Below are positions 47,465-59,100 of a DNA stretch of 64,000 nt, in pieces; position 1 is the stretch's first letter, and each line of letters begins with the position of its first letter. Location of the stretch: positions 682,001 through 746,000 of the forward strand of contig JAULSU010000001.1 of NCBI GenBank assembly GCA_030512335.1. The letters run 5' to 3'. The stretch comes from Immersiella caudata. Lineage: Eukaryota; Ascomycota; Sordariomycetes; Sordariales; Lasiosphaeriaceae. The notes below the pieces were generated by a model, which had not been told where the DNA came from, did not search any database, and worked only from the letters and a program-made list of their open reading frames with translations. A program made the translations under genes and the position numbers.

Positions 47465-48584
47465 ATGGCGGACAAGGGCGAAGGAGGTGACCGCCGTGTC
47501 CTGATAGCTCTTCTCGGAATGACAGGAGCTGGCAAGACGACCTTTGCGAGGCTTGCATCCGGCAACCAAGAGCTACAAGTCGGGCACAGCATATATCCAT
47601 GTTGGTGAACTTCGTCCTCGCACTCCCCCCCCGATCTTTGACAAGGTCGGAGCAGCCCAATGGCTGACAAAACATTTCGCGTCCAACCTGAAGGCACACA
47701 AGACCCCCAGGTCGTCGAGTTTACCATATCTACAAATACTGCCGCCCGCCCGATACTCCTGATCGACACCCCGGGCTTCGACGATGATAACCGAACCGAT
47801 GTGGAAATTCTCGAAGACATTGCCAAGTGGCTGGGGGAACAAGGATACCTGAAGGGATCGGACCAGCTTGACGGACTTGTCATTTTGCACCCCGTCACGG
47901 TCCATCGACTTGGCGGGCACGAGCGGAGGCGGACAAGGCTCCTTCAGAATCTTCTCGGAGACAAAGCTTTCAAGCGGATTATCATCGCTACCACCATGTG
48001 GGAGAGGATCAGGGACGAGGACATGGAAGATGTTAGAAAAACGGTAAAGGAGCGGGAGAAAGACATTTGGCACGACCTCGTCAGCAGGGGCGCAAAGCTC
48101 AGGGACCACCACAGGAATACCGAATCGGCACATCAAACCATCCGGGAGATCATCCGGCTGTCAGAGAAGTACGGAAAACTCGAGCCCCTTGTCCAGGAGG
48201 AGCTGCAGAAGGACCCGAGACTTATCCGGACGACGGCAGGCAAGTCGATGAAGAGGGACCTTGAGTCCGATATCGACCGAGCAAAGGTGTTGCTCGACAA
48301 GCACAACCAAACCATGCCCAAAAAGCCGCGCAAAAGAGACGAGTACATACGAAGCAAGAGGTTGAAAGATTACAAGGAGTGGGAGGAGGAAAGAGTGAAG
48401 CTGGAAAAGAGACTCCAGAGACTGGAGGCAAGCTTGGCCAAGCTAACCCGCGCGGAGGTAAAATTCCCCCCGACTTCCCCTCCGGGGATGTTTTCCCCAG
48501 TCCCGATCATGTCACTAACTTCCTTGTTCTAAATAGTTCACATGGGGTAGGATTTTCAGATTCTTTCGTTCTTCTTCAAAGTGA
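47465..48584 (+). CDS. P-loop GTPase with C-terminal coiled coil, fungal AIG1/G-domain family
   Basis: Exons 47465-47600, 47694-48457 and 48537-48584 give 315 residues. The P-loop GMTGAGKTTF is at residues 19-28. The first intron falls inside the switch region, so that GHSIYPCTQDPQVVEF is restored across it. G3 is ILLIDTPGFDDDNRTD and the G4-like motif IIIATTMWERI; LDGLVILHPVTVHRLGG is characteristic of this fungal family. A long charged coiled coil (residues about 230-295) precedes the small third exon, FTWGRIFRFFRSSSK. It is convergent with the patatin gene: 138 bp separate their stop codons. Together with the 46-kb gene this makes two related GTPases in 3 kb. Confidence 0.85.
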
Positions 48585-48722
48585 TGCAGTGGGCGCAACT
48601 GTCCCTAAGCAGATGAGCCGCTGGATTCTGGTGATTTTGTTGTGGCCGAGGAAACAAAGATCAAAATCTGCGGTTCAATTTTGCCGTTAGACTTCAATTA
48701 CTCAGGTCCCCTGAACCGCAAA

Positions 48723-51700
48723 CTACAAGCCTCGAGGGGCCCTAGAAGATGCCACTCTCAGTCTCCGTCCACCCAAAGTCCGCATCGGGTCCGCATAGTG
48801 GCTCAGATTGATGTGTGGGAGATTTTCCAGTCTGGAAGGAGGGTTCCAATCAAACCCTCTGTTCGTCGACCCAGAAGCACGCCCGATAGATGGCGAAGGT
48901 CGATAGACATGCGTAAGCGGCTCTTTGTCATGACGAACTGGCTCTGGCTCAGATGCTGGTACGGAGTAGGACCTTGGAAATCCGCTGATGAGGTAGGGCT
49001 CGTTTTCTCCGAACTGGAGCTCCATTTGGACAGTAGTAACCGCGCGTATCTTGTGGAAAGATACTGGCTCCGGTGAGAGCATCCCTGCCTTCATGGCTTC
49101 TACCATGCAGGAAAGGGGCACCACTGCCAGGGGAGGCTCAGTAGGGGGATAGCAGCGAATAATGAGTGATGTCTGGCCTTTAGTCTTGGAGTGCTGGGTC
49201 AAATACGCCCCGAAGTTTCTGAGCTCCTCGGATTGCGTGGCGAATCTGCAGAATAATTTTCCTAGGAAACAAGGTTAAGCCAGAGTTGAAGGAGGAAGTA
49301 GGAAACTCACCTTCTACTCTATCCCTGTCGTGTACCCCGCGTTCGACCGAATCCAGCTGAAAGTAAAAGGAAGACGCAACGAGTTGATGTGCTACCTCGT
49401 CTATTCTCGGCTTGGCGGTTTCCAGGTAGCTCCGGACGTCGCGGCGCAGTTCATCCATCCGGTGAACCTCATCAAGCGCCGGGAGCACACCGCGGATTGT
49501 GGGATTGATGCGGATCAGCCTCTTCGAGGAAGGCCCTGGCAACGAAGGTACAGTAAAGTTATAGTATTCATCCCAAATCCTTTCGCAGTCAAGTGCTAGC
49601 TTCATGTTGTTTCTGAGAATTTGGAAGAGGTGACGCCAGTTAGACAACATCCCGGGGTGTTCACTCGTCTTGTTGTAGCCCTGGATAGTTGCAGAGTCAG
49701 TGGGCTCTGCATGCCCGGTGCCAATGGATAGCATAACATCGGGATGGCGGAATTCAGGCCATAGTATTCTCCGTTCGAGTTCTGCGATACGGACTGGATT
49801 GTTGTGTAGGATTGCGCCGTCGACGTAGGAGCGTTGAGATGGCTCGTGGTGAAACTCTCTGAAGTATTGAGGAGCTGCACTCGTAGCTCGGGCACTGAAG
49901 CCAGGTAGTGGATAAATGTGTCAGTGGAAGTAAGGTAGATGCCGACAAGTTAGGGGTGACCTACGCCTCCCAGATCTTAAGTTCCTGGGACGCCATCTCG
50001 GGTCTTTGAAAATGATAGCTGGCCCCAACTATCGAGCAAGTAGTCAGGTAAGCTTCATTCCCCAAGAGTATGGATGGCAAAAGGCCCCCGGTTGCGTACC
50101 TGGAAATGCGGCGTCGGAAGATCGGTTGTAGTTCGACAAGACAAAGGCTTTGTTGCAAGCGACCGACGTTGCAACCACGGCAACCTTCACCGTCTGCGAG
50201 GAGCTGCCGGACTCTCGTCTTTCCTCCTGCGGCCCACCAAAAAGCAGACGGTTTTCTGAGAATACTGTTTTGAATGCTCTCTCCATGGGCTGCGTCTCGT
50301 ATCTAGAGTGGTGGAGACCCTCGACGACGGTCCCGATGATGGCGTGGTGAGCTCCCACCCTTGGCGTGAAGATCTCTTTGCAAAGTCCCTCAAAATGGGC
50401 AATACATTCTGCCACAGACCAGTCCATTTGACCCAGTCCGAGTGCGACAAGCCCTCCAGCACTTGAACGGTCAGTGGCATCGATCACCAGAGTAGCAGTT
50501 TGTGCAAGAGCTTACCTGGTTCCGACGATGAGATCGAAAAACAACTGTATCCGCAGGTTTCCACCCAGTGCTTCCTCAATGGATTTCAGGACCTCAAGCT
50601 CAACAATGCCCCTGATTCCGCCCCTAGGAGGAGAAGAGTGGTTAGCCCTGTGCTCCAGTAAAGCAGAAGCAACTTTGCCTCACCCATCCAACGACAAGAC
50701 GCGCGCCCCTGAAGACCGAGGTTTGAGGGGGACGTGTGAGGGAAACCGCGTGAGCAGGCAGCACGCGCTGCCTCCAATCGGACACTCCTCCATCCGGACT
50801 GCTAAAGTAGCGGTGTCAAATGTGCCAAAAGTCACGACACATTCGGTGCACAGCAAATGACCGCACGGCAGGGGATGCTGTCCGGCTTCGAGCAAGCAGC
50901 AGAAGCAAGCACTCTGGCTAGTAAGAGGCCCAACATGCTCCCTTTCTTCGGGCGGATCAACGCACCGGAAGAACCCAGTAAGAACCATATCCCTATGAAG
51001 AAACGACGCGATGAGCCGTTCCGAGGTGGCTTCTTTGGTCTTGTTTTGAAGCTCCGTGTCTAATCGGCCGAGAAGCTTGACGAGGCAAGAATACACATTA
51101 TCCAAGAACTCCCGGCGGTACTCGTCCAGCGTGAAACTCGAGACGTACTCACCTGTGGCGAAGATCTTGCCGTTGTCTGTCTGGTGTCCTTTGGTGTGCC
51201 TGGCGCGAACGTTGACACATCGTGCATGGGTTCGGGGATGCCTTTGCTCGCAAGGCCAGTGCTCTTCGTAGAAGGGCTCGAGGACGTCTTCAAGGAGGCC
51301 GATATACTTGGGGAAGATTTCTAGGGCAGTTCCTGTTTTCACATGAGTCTACCTGCGTTTTCCGGGTTCAGATAAGGTGGAAACTGCCGAAAAACACACC
51401 TTTGTTCTTGTGTCGCACAGTGTCAAGCATAATGCAAGACGCCACCATATAGCTCAACTCGGTAAATATCTGATCGGCCGAGACCCGGTGATCATCCTTC
51501 CACCTGTAGGCGATGGCAACCAGGAGCTTGAATATGTTGGCGCCGAACCCGACTGGGATGGGTGCATTTCGGAGTGATGCTTTACCGAAGTCGAAGGAGG
51601 CGTCGAGGCTCTCGGCAAAGACGCAAAATGCGTCCCTCAGGGAGCTCTGCAAGTCTTGGACATCTAGAACCATCCTTGCACGGCTGCGTCTGTCTAGAGA

Positions 51701-53730
51701 AGCTACGCAAGCTTTGGAGACGGATTGATACAGCTGCTTGACCTTCTCATGCACAAGTGATGGCATTTGGTCAGTTGGTACCCGAATGATCTGCGCGGAG
51801 GAACAGAGTCAACTAGCTGTATGCCTAATGACAGTTGGGCGGTCTCCTATTTCTGAGCTTCAACCTACCTCAATAGAGCTGTAGTAGCAAAGGACAAGAT
51901 CATGCAGTGACTCAATCTTCTTGCCACGGCTCCTCCACGACTCGGCCCAACGCTTCATCTTCTCATTCGTACCCAGCACCTGGGAAACTGATGCGAGAAT
52001 TTCTTTCGTGTTCAGTTCCGAGTCCCAGAATCCCTCGTAGTTATCATTCACCGATGCGTTGAGAACAATGATAGCATGGGGGAGAATGGGCTGGTTGGAC
52101 GACGTTTCAATGGCGTTAGTGGCCCAGCTTATCAGCTTCTCGAACACCTTTTCGATGACTCTGCGTAAGTTAGGTCGGTGATAATCAGGATAGAAAATGG
52201 GCATATAGCTCACCGATGGTTCATCAAAACATAAACAACGACATCAGAAAATGCATAGAGAAGTCGGGGATATATATGAGTGACGGCAGTCCCACGACTT
52301 CCAGCCTTACCCTCCTTTACTGACCACTTCAGGGGGCAGTGGTACACCACCCTCTTCCGCTTGAAGAACTCATCGTTGTTCCGCGCGAATTGCTCGTCTT
52401 CTTTTCTGAACTTGACTGCGAGTCTCGCTCCTACGGGCTCGCGATCCCCACCATCGAGCCCTTCGCAGTCGGCAAGCAGGATTGGGTGGTTGGCAGATGC
52501 TGTGCGAGGGTCAAGGTACAGATGCACATCCTCGGACGTGGGCAGATGAGCGGTGCGTGAACCAATCACGGGGGTCGAGTATCTCGGCTGCTTATCCTTG
52601 CTTGCAAAGTCGATCAGCAGCTTGACAAGTGAGCTTTTCCCTGCCCCTGTCTGGCCGACAAAGGAGACCAGGCTGGGGGTGCTGGGGCCGGAGGGGGAGA
52701 TGGAGGGATCCTTTTTTGCCTCCCAGTCGTTCAAAAAGTCGTTGAGACGCCCGTAGTCTTGGAGCAGTAAGGGGCTCGAATTGTTTGGTCGCTCAATTCC
52801 TGTTACCTCTGTTAGTCGCGTCGCCCAATGGGATCAAGAGTGGGAGATGGCTAGGGTGCTACTTACCGAACCAAGCCGTATTCTCGTCTTCCCGATGAAG
52901 GTCCTCCCGCTTTTTAGCATCTTCAGTCGGGGCCAGGACCTTGACGACCTTCTGGGCGACATCCAATGGTGTCTTCAAATGCGGTGTGGGTACCAAAGCC
53001 TTTAACTTCGACCTGTGGGTTGCCTGCATATCCCAGCAAGTGTCGCAGTAGGCGAGCTTGCACACACCACAGAACCAAAGGCTCTTTGGGAATTTCGCCT
53101 CGCACACCGAGCACTCTGCCTCAGCTGCAGTGAACGGGCACTCTGTTTGGGTTTTGGTGGATGAAATCGGGGAATTGAGATACTCCGGCGTCTCGAGTTC
53201 TTGGGCATAAAGTTGTGGGATGGCATGTCGGGAAGAAGCGGAACTCTCGTCTAAACCGGGATCGGTAATGTCTAGTTTGCGCTCTTCCTCGTGGGCAGGT
53301 TCCGGCTTCGCTAACACAGGAGTTTGGGCCAGACAGGGATTCGTGGACATCGAGGTATCCTTGTCCCTCAGAGCCAATGCGGGACTGGAACCTTATGTCA
53401 GCGCCAAAGTCGTCATCAAGTAGGGTCACAGGGAAGATTCTACGAGGTTGCGAGGAAAAACCCGAACAAGATGACGACGTGAAATCATCTCCGCCGGAGG
53501 CTCAGGAGGGAAAGAACCTACTCGCTTGCGGGTGCTGACCCCGAAATCGGGGCAGGCGCGGAACGCCTGGGGGAGCGTGGTGGCGGAGACGGGCATCCCT
53601 CAGCCGAAATGCACACCTGTGCATGACTTTCTTCGGGTTCTTGTGCTTGAGGCTGGGGATTGAGTGCGATCACGGGAGCATCTTTCGAGTTGTTGCGCCG
53701 GTGACGGCGGCGATGAAGGAACTGGAACAT
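48723..53730 (-). CDS. Zinc finger / P-loop / RING-like / patatin phospholipase multidomain protein
   Basis: Eleven exons (53730-53522, 53384-52867, 52799-52214, 52160-51869, 51790-51400, 51332-50684, 50623-50516, 50461-50100, 50028-49965, 49894-49311, 49261-48723) join without a frame break to 1433 residues. Domains in order: a basic/Pro-rich start; a Cys/His cluster at 160-200 (CSVCEAKF, CGVC, YCDTCW); a P-loop at about 292-300 (GQTGAGKSSL) followed by LLADCEGLDGG; a helical region; a RING-like finger at about 808-860 (CFCCLLEAGQHPLPCGHLLC); and a patatin domain with oxyanion hole DGGGIRG (about 881), nucleophile motif GTSAGG (about 917) and catalytic Asp in VDGAILHNNP (about 1085). All catalytic residues are present, so active lipid hydrolysis is likely. 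The P-loop plus effector layout resembles NLR-like proteins; a defence role is inference. Confidence 0.85.
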
Positions 53731-54552
53731 GATCGACTTGGAAGAACCGTGCGGGAGATCCGGTCAGTGGGGTGAATGTACCCAATTTGTTGAGCGGTTG
53801 TAGAAGATGGAACTGCAAGATATTTTGACGCGGAGCAATCACGAAATACAACTCGACATTGACGGTCGCCTCAGGTGTCCGTGGCAGTTCTTGCCCGGTC
53901 GCTGTCGTTTGAGAAACAGCACCCGAGCTCCTGCCCAACCTGTGCCCAAAGAGAAAGGGCAGCCACCTCCAAGCTCGTGCAATTGCGTTTCGCCCCACCA
54001 CTCCAACTGGCCACTTAAATTCTCCCCTTAAAATGAGGTGAAAGGTCTGAGGCTGACCTGAGCGAGCAGAAGGGCGGTGTCACCTCGGTCATCTCGGTCA
54101 TCCACCCTAACCCTGACTTCTGCTCATGGGAGGCGCAGGACCTTGGCCAAATGCCTGTCCCGCAGCCAGGGCAAACTCATTGCAAAGTCTCCAACTCAGC
54201 CAACAGGTGACGCAATCGAGCATCCCTAGGGTAACTTTCGATCACGACAAGCGGATGGGAACGAGTGTCAGATTAACGTGTGTCGTCGAGACGTGTCGTC
54301 GGGACATTAACAAAACGCGTTAGGCTTGGCCGTTATGCTCCCCTTGTCAGGCCTAACGCTCTTAGCGGTATAAGAGCGGGGCCCATCCCCCAGCAACGGA
54401 ATTGAGCCGAATGCACGTGGTTCGTCGTCCCTCGCATTCCACTCAACAAAGACGAACAATAGATAACTTGTCTTGAACTCGAAGGTCAATCCGAATCCCA
54501 GCGACCCGTCACATCTCAAGCCCACCACAAAAAAACCAAATCCGACCTCAAA
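53731..54552. other. Divergent intergenic region
   Basis: About 820 bp between the patatin gene (minus) and the small membrane protein gene (plus). A 9-bp inverted repeat, GCGTTAGGC at 54316-54324 and GCCTAACGC at about 54351-54359, could form a stem-loop. No gene seen. Confidence 0.45.
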
Positions 54553-55038
54553 ATGTCCGCCTCCTCACCCCTCCTCAACGCCAACACTAGCACCAACCCC
54601 GCAAAAACCACTGCGGCGCCTTCCCCCCTCGCCAAAACCCTCCTCAACATCATCGGCATCACTCGCGCCGCCTTCGGCGTGGGCTGCCTCCTCGCCCCAA
54701 CTTTCGCCCTTCAAATCGTCGGAATCTCCTCCCCCCTTTCCGCCGAAGCGTCAATTATAACACGCATGTTCGGCGTGCGCGAAATCATCGTCGGCGAGGC
54801 GCTGCTCCTTGCAGATCGAAGCGCCAAGGCGAAGCGCGGGACTGCAGCGCAGGAGGCAGGTCATGAGGAGGTGAAGAGGGCGATTTGGCTGAATGTTGTG
54901 ACGGATGCGTTGGATGTTGTAGCGTTGGGTTTTGCGTTGGCGCAGGGGGTGTTGGATACTGCGACGATTGGGAAGATGACGGTTACGGCGCTGTTGTATG
55001 TTGGGATGGGGTTGGAAACTGCTTGGTTGTATAAGTAG
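54553..55038 (+). CDS. Small integral membrane protein, hypothetical
   Basis: Single exon, 161 residues. Four hydrophobic segments are visible: LLNIIGITRAAFGVGCLLAP, then the region around FGVREIIVGEALLLAD, VVTDALDVVALGFALAQGV, and TVTALLYVGMGLETAWLY. There is an Ala/Thr-rich N-terminus and a short charged loop. It resembles small fungal DUF4267-type membrane proteins, but I am not certain of the family. A substrate or partner cannot be deduced. Confidence 0.7.
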   Translation: MSASSPLLNANTSTNPAKTTAAPSPLAKTLLNIIGITRAAFGVGCLLAPTFALQIVGISSPLSAEASIITRMFGVREIIVGEALLLADRSAKAKRGTAAQEAGHEEVKRAIWLNVVTDALDVVALGFALAQGVLDTATIGKMTVTALLYVGMGLETAWLYK

Positions 55039-55342
55039 GGTTGGTGTTGGGATGGTGGTTAATCTTTGTCTTGGTGCTGAGTTTCGCTGGAGATGTCTGG
55101 AGCGGCGCTAGGGCTGGCTTCGGGCCTGATCCTGCTCTCGGGGTCCTCTTGGCGTCCCTCTTCGCCCGCCCGACCCTCCTAATCATCTCAATGATACCAT
55201 TTTGTGCCTGGTCGTCTTCTCTCCCCGTTTGCACCTCCTTGTTCTCAATATCAACATCGACCCAATCGCCATGCAATAGCTCCCTGACAACCTCTCTATG
55301 ACCGCCAGGGGAGGTCAGCATCAACGTGTCATCCCCTCCAAG
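54983..55342 (-). pseudogene. Ankyrin-like fragment, low confidence
   Basis: The minus-strand frame reads SPGGHREVVRELLHG, like one ankyrin repeat, then VDVDIENKEVQ and a charged tail (GIIEMIRRVGRAKRD). It runs into low-complexity sequence antisense to the membrane protein gene. There are no other repeats and a TAA lies directly upstream; it may be the remnant end of a lost ankyrin gene. Confidence 0.25.
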
Positions 55343-55799
55343 TTTTCTTGCTGATTACCCTAGGATTCAGGTCTCGTCCGTCAAACATCCCGCCCTTAAC
55401 CGGCTTTGAGGTTGGATCCCGAGCCATCGCCGCTTGAACCGCAAACAGGGGAACTTGAGCCCTTTCTCGGCGGCTCAGTGAAGTGGCCCCCTTTTTCGGC
55501 TGTCGCGGGCGTCTGTGCTTGCAGGAACAGGTTAATAGACCCATTTCTCAGCTTGGCGCAGATATCTGGGCTGAACAACGGAACCGACACCGACGGCCAA
55601 TCAGGGTCACACATTGGGCCTCGGGCGGCGGCGCAGCAACTGCGGTCAACGTACCTTGGGTATAAAACAATCCAAGAAGGGGAAATGACGGAGTTAACGC
55701 AGGCACGTACAGGGCCCATTTATCACTTTTCCCCTTCTGACCAGTTTGAGAAGCCGCTAACCTCCTCTGAAATCTTCGCTTCAGACCAGGATGTAAACG

Positions 55800-56275
55800 A
55801 TGCAACTTCAGTCAATCGCATTTGAAGATAAAGTTGCAGGGTATATCGCGGGTCTAAGCGACGGCGACGTGGACGCTTGTATCGACAATGTGTCAACCAG
55901 CAACTCCTACGAACGTCTCGTTGGCGGGCGCTACAAGATGTACCGAGCGTCCATAGCCCATTCCTCCCGCATCACAACGGCAAACGACTTGAATATTCCT
56001 GAGAGATTCGACGTTTGCTCTACATATCAGGAGTATCTCGCAGCTGCTGTCGAGGAGGAGACAGAGAACCGAAAGCGACTGCAGAGTGCACTGGAAACAA
56101 CCAACCAGCCTGTCTTGTTGACTCGGAACGGAACGGAGGATGGGGCTTTCGACCAGCCGACTTTAACGAACCTCAGGAGGAGTCTGTTGCTTCCCAGAGC
56201 TATTACCCCGAAACACATGAGATGATTTACGGGACGCGTCAGAACCTTTTTAACCCGAACGCTCAAGATGGCTGG
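55800..56275 (+). pseudogene. Hypothetical gene fragment, frameshifted
   Basis: ATG 55800 (MQLQSIAFEDKVAGYIAGL) opens 141 codons of plausible helical protein (YQEYLAAAVEEETENRKRLQ). Around 56150 the protein-like signal moves to another frame (EPQEESVASQSYYPETHEM) and stops before a solo LTR. It could be the 5' part of a gene broken by the transposon-rich sequence to its right. Not recognised. Confidence 0.3.
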
Positions 56276-56532
56276 TATGTTTTCTTTCCATCTTGGCTAG
56301 AGTCGAGTAGTCCACGTCGCTAACTTTTAAAAAGGAACCCCTCCAAAACAATCTCGAATTCCGTATCAGCATTTCGTTCAACGCTGAACTTTGTCGTACC
56401 TACATGTGGTTGCCTTGACATGCATTCCTGCATTTCTAGCATGGCGTTGCAGTCTGGGTGAAGCTGGCACCACCGGAGATCCTACATTCTACGAGCTTTT
56501 GACTGGAACTGCCATGCAGCTGGTTGGATTGG

Positions 56533-56735
56533 TGTCAAAATCTGGGGGTGGCTTGGCGCCAAGCCGAGCCACCGCGAGCAGGGGGTCCATCGGCCCTGCG
56601 CTCTGGGTCCGGGGCCGTTTCTTTTGTACTTATTGGAGCTTAGCTCCTGACCTCACTTCCAAAAAGACAAGGCACTTTGCCACTGCACTTCCACTGCTCG
56701 GAAGCTTAATGACGCGCTCCGCCACAAGTTCCACA
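56533..56735 (-). mobile_element. Solo LTR-like element, copy 2 (203 bp, inverted)
   Basis: Reverse-complement match to 44766-45008 over most of its length, with an internal deletion of about 30-40 bp. The ends are TGT...ACA as in copy 1, flanked by ATTGG at 56528-56532 and 56736-56740. It shows that this family has moved more than once here. Confidence 0.7.
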
Positions 56736-57066
56736 ATTGGGCACCACCGTTTGGCCTGCCTTGTCCAGCGGCAGACTAGGCTCCCACCCCTCGAAGGTAC
56801 TCAGTAATATTGAGCGTATCAAGTGTCAGTTGCAGGGGAGCAAGCATGCCACTTTACTTCTGGGTTTCTTCTGGGTTTCTTCTGGCTGGGGACCGCTGCT
56901 CTTGTTCTTTGGTGCTGTTGGGCAAGCACTTATCCTTCTCCAGGTTGTGGAAGCGTTATGAACAGGGCTGCACTTGAGGCTGGTGTACTTTGGCTACTTA
57001 TTGGGCAGTGTCATTTGGACAGTGGCGAGAGTTCCAAGTTGGGTGCAGGGGGTCATTGCTTGCCTA

Positions 57067-58921
57067 TAAGTCAGGGGGGGACTTTTGGAACACCCCTGCC
57101 TTTGGAACAAGATTTGTAATCACTGACTCACCACCACCACCTATTTCAATCACCAACAACTCTACCAATTCTGCTCCAATTCTTTTCCTATCTTTTCCAT
57201 TCGATTCAGAATTGAACAATGAAGCGATATACGGAGATTGATTTACAGAATGCGCTTGTGGAGTACGCAAAAACTGGCCTACTCCGCAGCTCTGCTGAAA
57301 ACTATGGCATACCCCCTACCACTTTGTTTAATCGGATTCACGGCTCCGAGCCAGCCTCTAAGGCCCAAATTATCAACCAAAAGCTCTCTCCGGCTATCGA
57401 AGAAAGCCTGGCCGAATGGATTCTATTCCAGGGGTCGCTTGGCCACCCTCCAACCCATTCCCAAATTCGGAAACTAGCTGAAAGAATTCTTGGAGACGAC
57501 GAGACCCTTGGAAAGCGCTGGACTACTCGGTTTTTGGCCAGAAATCCATCCATTTCTACTATCAAGCCTCTGAGGATCCACGCAAACCGTGCTGATCGAG
57601 CCTGTGAAGCCGTTATTCGGCCCTGGTTTAAGTATTTGAAGCTTCCAGGTGTAAAGGCTATTCCAGCCAAGCACAGGTATAATATGGATGAAACCGGCAT
57701 TGCTTCTGGTATTGGAGATAACGGCCTGGTTGTTGGCTCTAAGGAAAGAAAGAAATTCCAGAAAAAGAAGAAAGGAGACCGAATCTGGACCTCAATTATC
57801 AAGTGTATTTCCGCTGACGGCCGGTATTTGAACCCAGTCGTTATTTTTAAGGGTGGAAGCCTTCAACAACAGTGGCATCCACGTAAATTACAGCCATTTA
57901 AGGGCTGGAAGTAGAAGACCACTGAAAATGGCTGGTCTGATGATAATACTGCCGTTACCTGGCTCCGTAATATCTTTCTTCCAGAGACTCGGCCAGCCAC
58001 CCCCTTTAATAAGCGCCCCCTTATTTTAGACGGCCACGGCAGCCATACCACCGAAGAATTCATATAGTTAGCCTTTTCAAATAACATACAGTTATTATTT
58101 CTACCAGCCCACACCTCCCACGTTTTACAACCCCTGGATTTATCCGTATTCGGTCCCCTAAAGGCCCACTACAGAGCCAGGCATAACAAGGTTATTTCTA
58201 GCTTCGACAAAGGCACTGTTGCTGAAAAGAGGGCCTTTCTAAAATGCTACCGGCAAGCCAGGATCTATGGAATAATCGATTCTAACATCAAAGCTGGCTG
58301 GAAAGCTACAGGCCTTTAACCAGTTAGTCTCAGGAAGCCTTTAAGTAACGGCCTCGTTATTAAGAATTCCAATGGTAACGTTGATCAGGTGACCTCCACA
58401 GTTTTTACAGGCCTTCAAGGGGACTATGGTCCTATTCTGGGGAAAAATTCCGAGGCCCAGCCTGTGTGGTTTACCCCTAAAAAGCCAAAGGATTTTCGTG
58501 TTCAGGGGCAGGTCTTTCTAGCCGGCCAGAAACGGACCGCCAACGACTGGATTTTCATTCGTAAAGCCGTAAAAGCCTTTAATAACGTGGTTTTTCAACT
58601 GGCTAGTACAGCACATCAATTAGAGGCTGCAGAAAAAAGTCTGGAGCGTACAAGAGGCCGAAAAAAAAGGAGGGTTCAAGTTGATCCCAACACGCAGTTT
58701 GCTGGAATTGAGGAGGTTCGTGCCTCACAAAGAGAGGCTGGCAGGGAGAATCTTACTGATTCTGAAAGAGATGAATCAGGCGATTCTGATCCTGAAGACT
58801 ATATTATCGTAGCTATCTAATTGACGAAGTTATTCGCAATTGAAGTTTGTGGTGTTGCGCACGGTCCAACTTAGGGGCTGTTCCAAAGGCAGGGTGTTCC
58901 AAAAGCCCCCCCCTTGACTTA
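57067..58921 (+). mobile_element. Fot/pogo-type DNA transposon (Tc1/mariner superfamily), 1855 bp
   Basis: Terminal inverted repeats of about 45 bp: the left end TAAGTCAGGGGGGGAC..., continuing TTTTGGAACACCCCTGCC, is mirrored at the right end with small indels. Both ends are flanked by the dinucleotide TA, the expected target duplication. Size and coding content fit fungal Fot elements. The transposase is inactivated by stops, so this copy could move only with help from another. Confidence 0.85.
57219..58820 (+). pseudogene. Fot-type transposase, inactivated by three stops
   Basis: From ATG 57219 (MKRYTEIDLQNALVEYAKTG) the order is that of pogo/Fot transposases: N-terminal HTH (CENP-B-like), second HTH with HPPTHSQIRKLAERIL, and the DDE catalytic part with YNMDETGI, LILDGHGSH and LLFLPAHTSHVLQPLD. 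Stops interrupt it at about 57912 (TAG), 58066 (TAG) and 58318 (TAA). At least the last two sit where the family has Trp, so they are explained by G-to-A changes as produced by RIP. The frame is otherwise open to 58820. Confidence 0.8.
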
Positions 58922-59100
58922 TACCTAGGTACGTTCCGCAGCACAAACTGCGGCCAGCCTCTGAATTAAAGCTACCTCTCCCTTCTTTGTGGAATTAGTT
59001 CAAGCGTTCGGAAAGGAGACGAGAACCCAGGTCAAGTACAGTACTCGTACAACGCGTAATTGCTACGTTGGAACCAAAACAAATCTGATGACCCTTGACA

